NCBI GenBank assembly: GCA_023390415.1
Contig: JAEWCW010000154.1
Coordinates: forward strand, 1 to 7,574
Reading direction: 5' to 3'
DNA: 7,574 bases
Source of the DNA: Pseudomonadota bacterium
GTDB taxonomy: Bacteria > Pseudomonadota > Alphaproteobacteria > Sphingomonadales > Sphingomonadaceae
The position numbers were made by a program, and so were the translations under genes. This document shows positions 6,260 to 7,574 of this stretch, piece after piece. The notes below the pieces were generated by a model. It was not told the origin of the DNA. It saw nothing but the letters and a program-made list of their open reading frames with translations, and made no database searches. Position 1 is the stretch's first letter. Each line of letters starts with the position of its first letter.

Positions 6260-6442
6260 TATTGGACTCACAATGCGTGCGGCTTCCGCGCAGCCGAACA
6301 GGCGCGCGAACGCAGCGGGTTCTGCTGACCCGCGTGAAAAGGGAAAGCCTTGGTAAAGTACGAAGCGGAGCCGGCCCGATGACGGGCGTTCACGCTGCAA
6401 TGGCGCTTCGCTGAGGGGGCATGTGGGGGATGAACGGTTAAA
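6260..6442 (-). other. Possible structured 5' leader of the helicase mRNA
   Basis: This stretch before the helicase ATG contains several nested or successive stems that would form in minus-strand RNA. CGAAGCG (6361-6367) pairs with CGCTTCG (6404-6410) and encloses GCCCG/CGGGC (6374-6378 with 6383-6387). GCGGGT/ACCCGC pairs at 6315-6320 with 6328-6333. CGGCT/AGCCG pairs at 6280-6284 with 6292-6296. If transcription starts near the TTGACT at 6448, all would lie in the leader. No protein-coding alternative looks convincing. Confidence 0.35.
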
Positions 6443-6448
6443 AGTCAA
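6425..6448 (-). promoter_or_regulatory. Possible helicase promoter
   Basis: On the minus strand TTGACT (6448-6443) is a 5-of-6 match to the sigma-70 -35 element and is the best such match in the interval between the MipA gene and the helicase. The matching -10 about 17 nt downstream (CCACAT/CACATG, near 6427-6420) is poor. The 9-mer ACCGTTCAT (6438-6430) lies in the spacer and fits the degenerate LytTR-site consensus, which may be chance. Confidence 0.28.
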
Positions 6449-6463
6449 ACAATGCGCCGGCGC

Positions 6464-7267
6464 TCAGCGGTTGCGGCGCATCCGGAACGTGTAGGAGAGG
6501 CCGAGCCCGGCGCTATACTGATCGCGCGAGCCGAAGGCGGCGACGATCGGGGAATCCGCCGCGTCGCCGACCAGGCGATCGTAGCGGACGAAGGCGTGGA
6601 TGCCCCAGCGGTCGCCGCCGCCGAACTGCTGGCGCGCGCTCGCGACTCCGCTCACCGCATAGATGCCGCTGTTCGGATCGAAGGGCGCGAGGCCGGTCTG
6701 CGCCGCGACCGCCGGAGTCACGCCGAAATAGGAATCGTGCCAATTGTCGTCCGCCCAGCGGACACGCGGCCCGATCGAGAAGACCGAGGTCTGGCTCTCG
6801 GCGACCAGGTCCGCGCCGAGATCGCCCACCCAGCCGTCATGGCCGCCAAGCCCGCGCCGCCCCTCCGCGCGCAGCCGAAGAGCGTCTCCGAGCCAGGTCT
6901 CGACGAAGGCGCCCGCCTCCACGGTGAAGGGAACGTTGCCGACTTCGGCGCCGACGTCACGCTCGCGGCGCTTGCCCTGGAAGGCGATCGAGGGGCCGAT
7001 GTCGATCGGGCTGCCGCGGCCGAGCAGGCCGATGCCCGCGCCTTCGTCCGGCGCCTCGAAGCCGAGCGGATCGCCCTCGCGCCGGAGGTCGAAGATCGGT
7101 GCCGGGCGGAAGCTGTAGGAATCGGCGCCCGGATAGCGCGGGCCGACCTCGCCGCCCGGCCCGACCGTGATGAGGCGGTCGCGCGACTGCGCCGCGGCCG
7201 CGGTCGACAGGAGGGCGAGGACGGCGCCGGCGGCAATTCCAAGCGATCTTGTTAGTCTGGCGTTCAT
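6464..7267 (-). CDS. MipA/OmpV family outer-membrane protein
   Basis: A 267-residue outer-membrane beta-barrel protein of the MipA/OmpV family. It has a clear Sec signal peptide: basic start MNARLTR, hydrophobic core 9-22, and an AAA-type cleavage site near 26/27 before QSRD. The mature start carries the family-typical VGPGGEVGPRYPGADSYSF with the P-A-P-I-F-D-L-R sequence after it, then alternating amphipathic strands to GLSYTF near the end. Five polar or basic residues plus Met (RMRRNR) follow the last aromatic residue, unlike the usual aromatic C-terminus of barrel proteins. MipA was named as a murein-scaffold partner in E. coli, but most homologues have no proven function; some are linked to antibiotic or osmotic responses. 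No strong Shine-Dalgarno sequence precedes the ATG at 7267. It is divergent from the gene at 7381 and could read into the helicase region on the same strand. Confidence 0.9.
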   Translation of the reverse strand: MNARLTRSLGIAAGAVLALLSTAAAAQSRDRLITVGPGGEVGPRYPGADSYSFRPAPIFDLRREGDPLGFEAPDEGAGIGLLGRGSPIDIGPSIAFQGKRRERDVGAEVGNVPFTVEAGAFVETWLGDALRLRAEGRRGLGGHDGWVGDLGADLVAESQTSVFSIGPRVRWADDNWHDSYFGVTPAVAAQTGLAPFDPNSGIYAVSGVASARQQFGGGDRWGIHAFVRYDRLVGDAADSPIVAAFGSRDQYSAGLGLSYTFRMRRNR

Positions 7268-7279
7268 GTTGTTTCGGAA

Positions 7280-7291
7280 CGGTCATGACCG
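7280..7291. promoter_or_regulatory. 12-bp perfect palindrome between divergent genes
   Basis: CGGTCATGACCG is a perfect 12-bp palindrome lying 13 bp upstream of the MipA ATG, in the 113-bp interval shared with the secreted-protein gene at 7381. It is followed by a second small palindrome, CTTAAG (7293-7298). A weak minus-strand promoter can be drawn with -35 TTTGTC (7320-7315) and -10 TTAAGG (7297-7292), which would place the palindrome at the transcription start, suiting an operator. Binding is unproven. Confidence 0.3.
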
Positions 7292-7380
7292 CCTTAAGTT
7301 GCGCACGGCTCATCGACAAATTCGCAACATGTACGGCGAGCGACTGTTCTCCAGGCGAACGGATTTACCGGAGACTTTCG

Positions 7381-7574
7381 ATGCGTAAGCTGATTCTACT
7401 CGCCAGCGCGGCGGCGATGGCGGCCGCGATGCCGGCGCTCGCTAAGGACCATGGCCGCGGCAAGGGCCGTGGCGGCCCCGAATGGTCGCAGGAGCGCGGC
7501 AACGGCAACGGCAATGGGCGGGCCGAGCGCCGCCGCGGCGGCGAGGAGCGCGGTCGCAGCGAGCGCCGCTGGCG
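7381..7574 (+). CDS. Secreted Gly/Arg-rich protein, possibly RcnB-like (cut by window end)
   Basis: An ATG at 7381 opens a frame that runs off the window after 64 codons. A CGGAG ribosome binding site (7369-7373) lies 7 nt upstream. Residues 1-21 form a classical signal peptide: MRKL start, Ala-rich hydrophobic core and an ALA cleavage site before Lys22. The mature start is low complexity and highly charged: HGRGKGRGG, then a GNGNGNG run and repeated Arg/Glu/Gly. Periplasmic RcnB-family proteins of sphingomonads often begin this way, with a conserved C-terminal domain after the charged linker, but that domain lies outside the window. The family assignment is therefore inference; the secreted Gly/Arg-rich character is seen directly. 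It is divergent from the MipA-type gene and may share regulation. Confidence 0.72.
   Translation, partial: MRKLILLASAAAMAAAMPALAKDHGRGKGRGGPEWSQERGNGNGNGRAERRRGGEERGRSERRW

Noticed and set aside
5024..6328. A 434-codon plus-strand frame antisense to the helicase
   Set aside because: The helicase frame has every DEAD-box motif in order. The antisense product has no recognisable motif and shows the Asp/Arg/Val/Leu bias of a GC-rich shadow.
6260..6448. A 63-residue N-terminal extension of the helicase from the ATG at 6448
   Set aside because: The extension has no family similarity, and the start codon would coincide with the best -35 element. MSFENLGL at 6259 is the normal N-terminus.
6454..6463. 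GCGCCGGCGC palindrome just after the MipA stop as a terminator
   Set aside because: As a hairpin it would have almost no loop and only about 3-4 pairs; simple GC-rich palindromes are common at this base composition.
6452..7255. A 267-codon plus-strand frame antisense to the MipA-type gene
   Set aside because: The minus frame has a proper signal peptide and family motifs; the plus frame looks like a compositional shadow.
1..7574. Search for CRISPR repeats, transposon ends, tRNA/rRNA, toxin-antitoxin or phage genes
   Set aside because: I see no regularly spaced direct repeats, no transposase or integrase motifs, no cloverleaf or ribosomal sequence, and no compact defence-type operon; the region looks like ordinary chromosome.

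Overview
The window looks like a chromosomal segment of a GC-rich alphaproteobacterium, most likely a sphingomonad (Sphingomonadales). The evidence is the strong G/C third-position bias, a SWIB/MDM2 mini-protein, a LytS-type kinase paired with a LytTR regulator, a MipA/OmpV porin-like protein, and a short TonB-dependent receptor with a DIVVTGR TonB box. This taxonomic call is inference from gene content and style, not from a marker gene.

Layout: (1) 1-36, minus strand: the first 12 codons of an unidentified gene. (2) 37-364: a regulatory interval between divergent genes with an imperfect inverted repeat and a possible promoter. (3) 365-2404, plus strand: a two-gene operon with a membrane histidine kinase of the LytS/His_kinase type followed with no gap by its LytTR response regulator. 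(4) 2537-2812, plus strand: a 91-residue SWIB/MDM2 domain protein with its own strong ribosome binding site. (5) 2813-2897: a convergent intergenic stretch almost wholly made of three back-to-back hairpins. (6) 2898-4886, minus: a TonB-dependent outer-membrane receptor. (7) 4928-6259, minus: a DEAD-box RNA helicase with a basic Gly/Arg/Gln tail. It is separated from the receptor by a strong hairpin and preceded by a roughly 190-nt potentially structured leader. (8) 6464-7267, minus: a MipA/OmpV family outer-membrane protein. (9) 7381-7574, plus: the start of a secreted Gly/Arg-rich protein, possibly RcnB-like, cut by the window end and divergent from the MipA gene.

How the genes work together: the kinase and regulator form one signalling unit; its input and targets cannot be read from the sequence. 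The two outer-membrane proteins and the secreted protein are cell-envelope functions, and the helicase and SWIB protein are nucleic-acid-linked housekeeping or regulatory functions. I see no mobile element, CRISPR array, tRNA or rRNA, and no gene cluster that amounts to a clear new system. The best leads are in the non-coding structure: the triple hairpin at 2820-2890, the strand-biased hairpin at 4888-4920 abutting a GTG start with no Shine-Dalgarno sequence, and the possible structured leader of the helicase mRNA.
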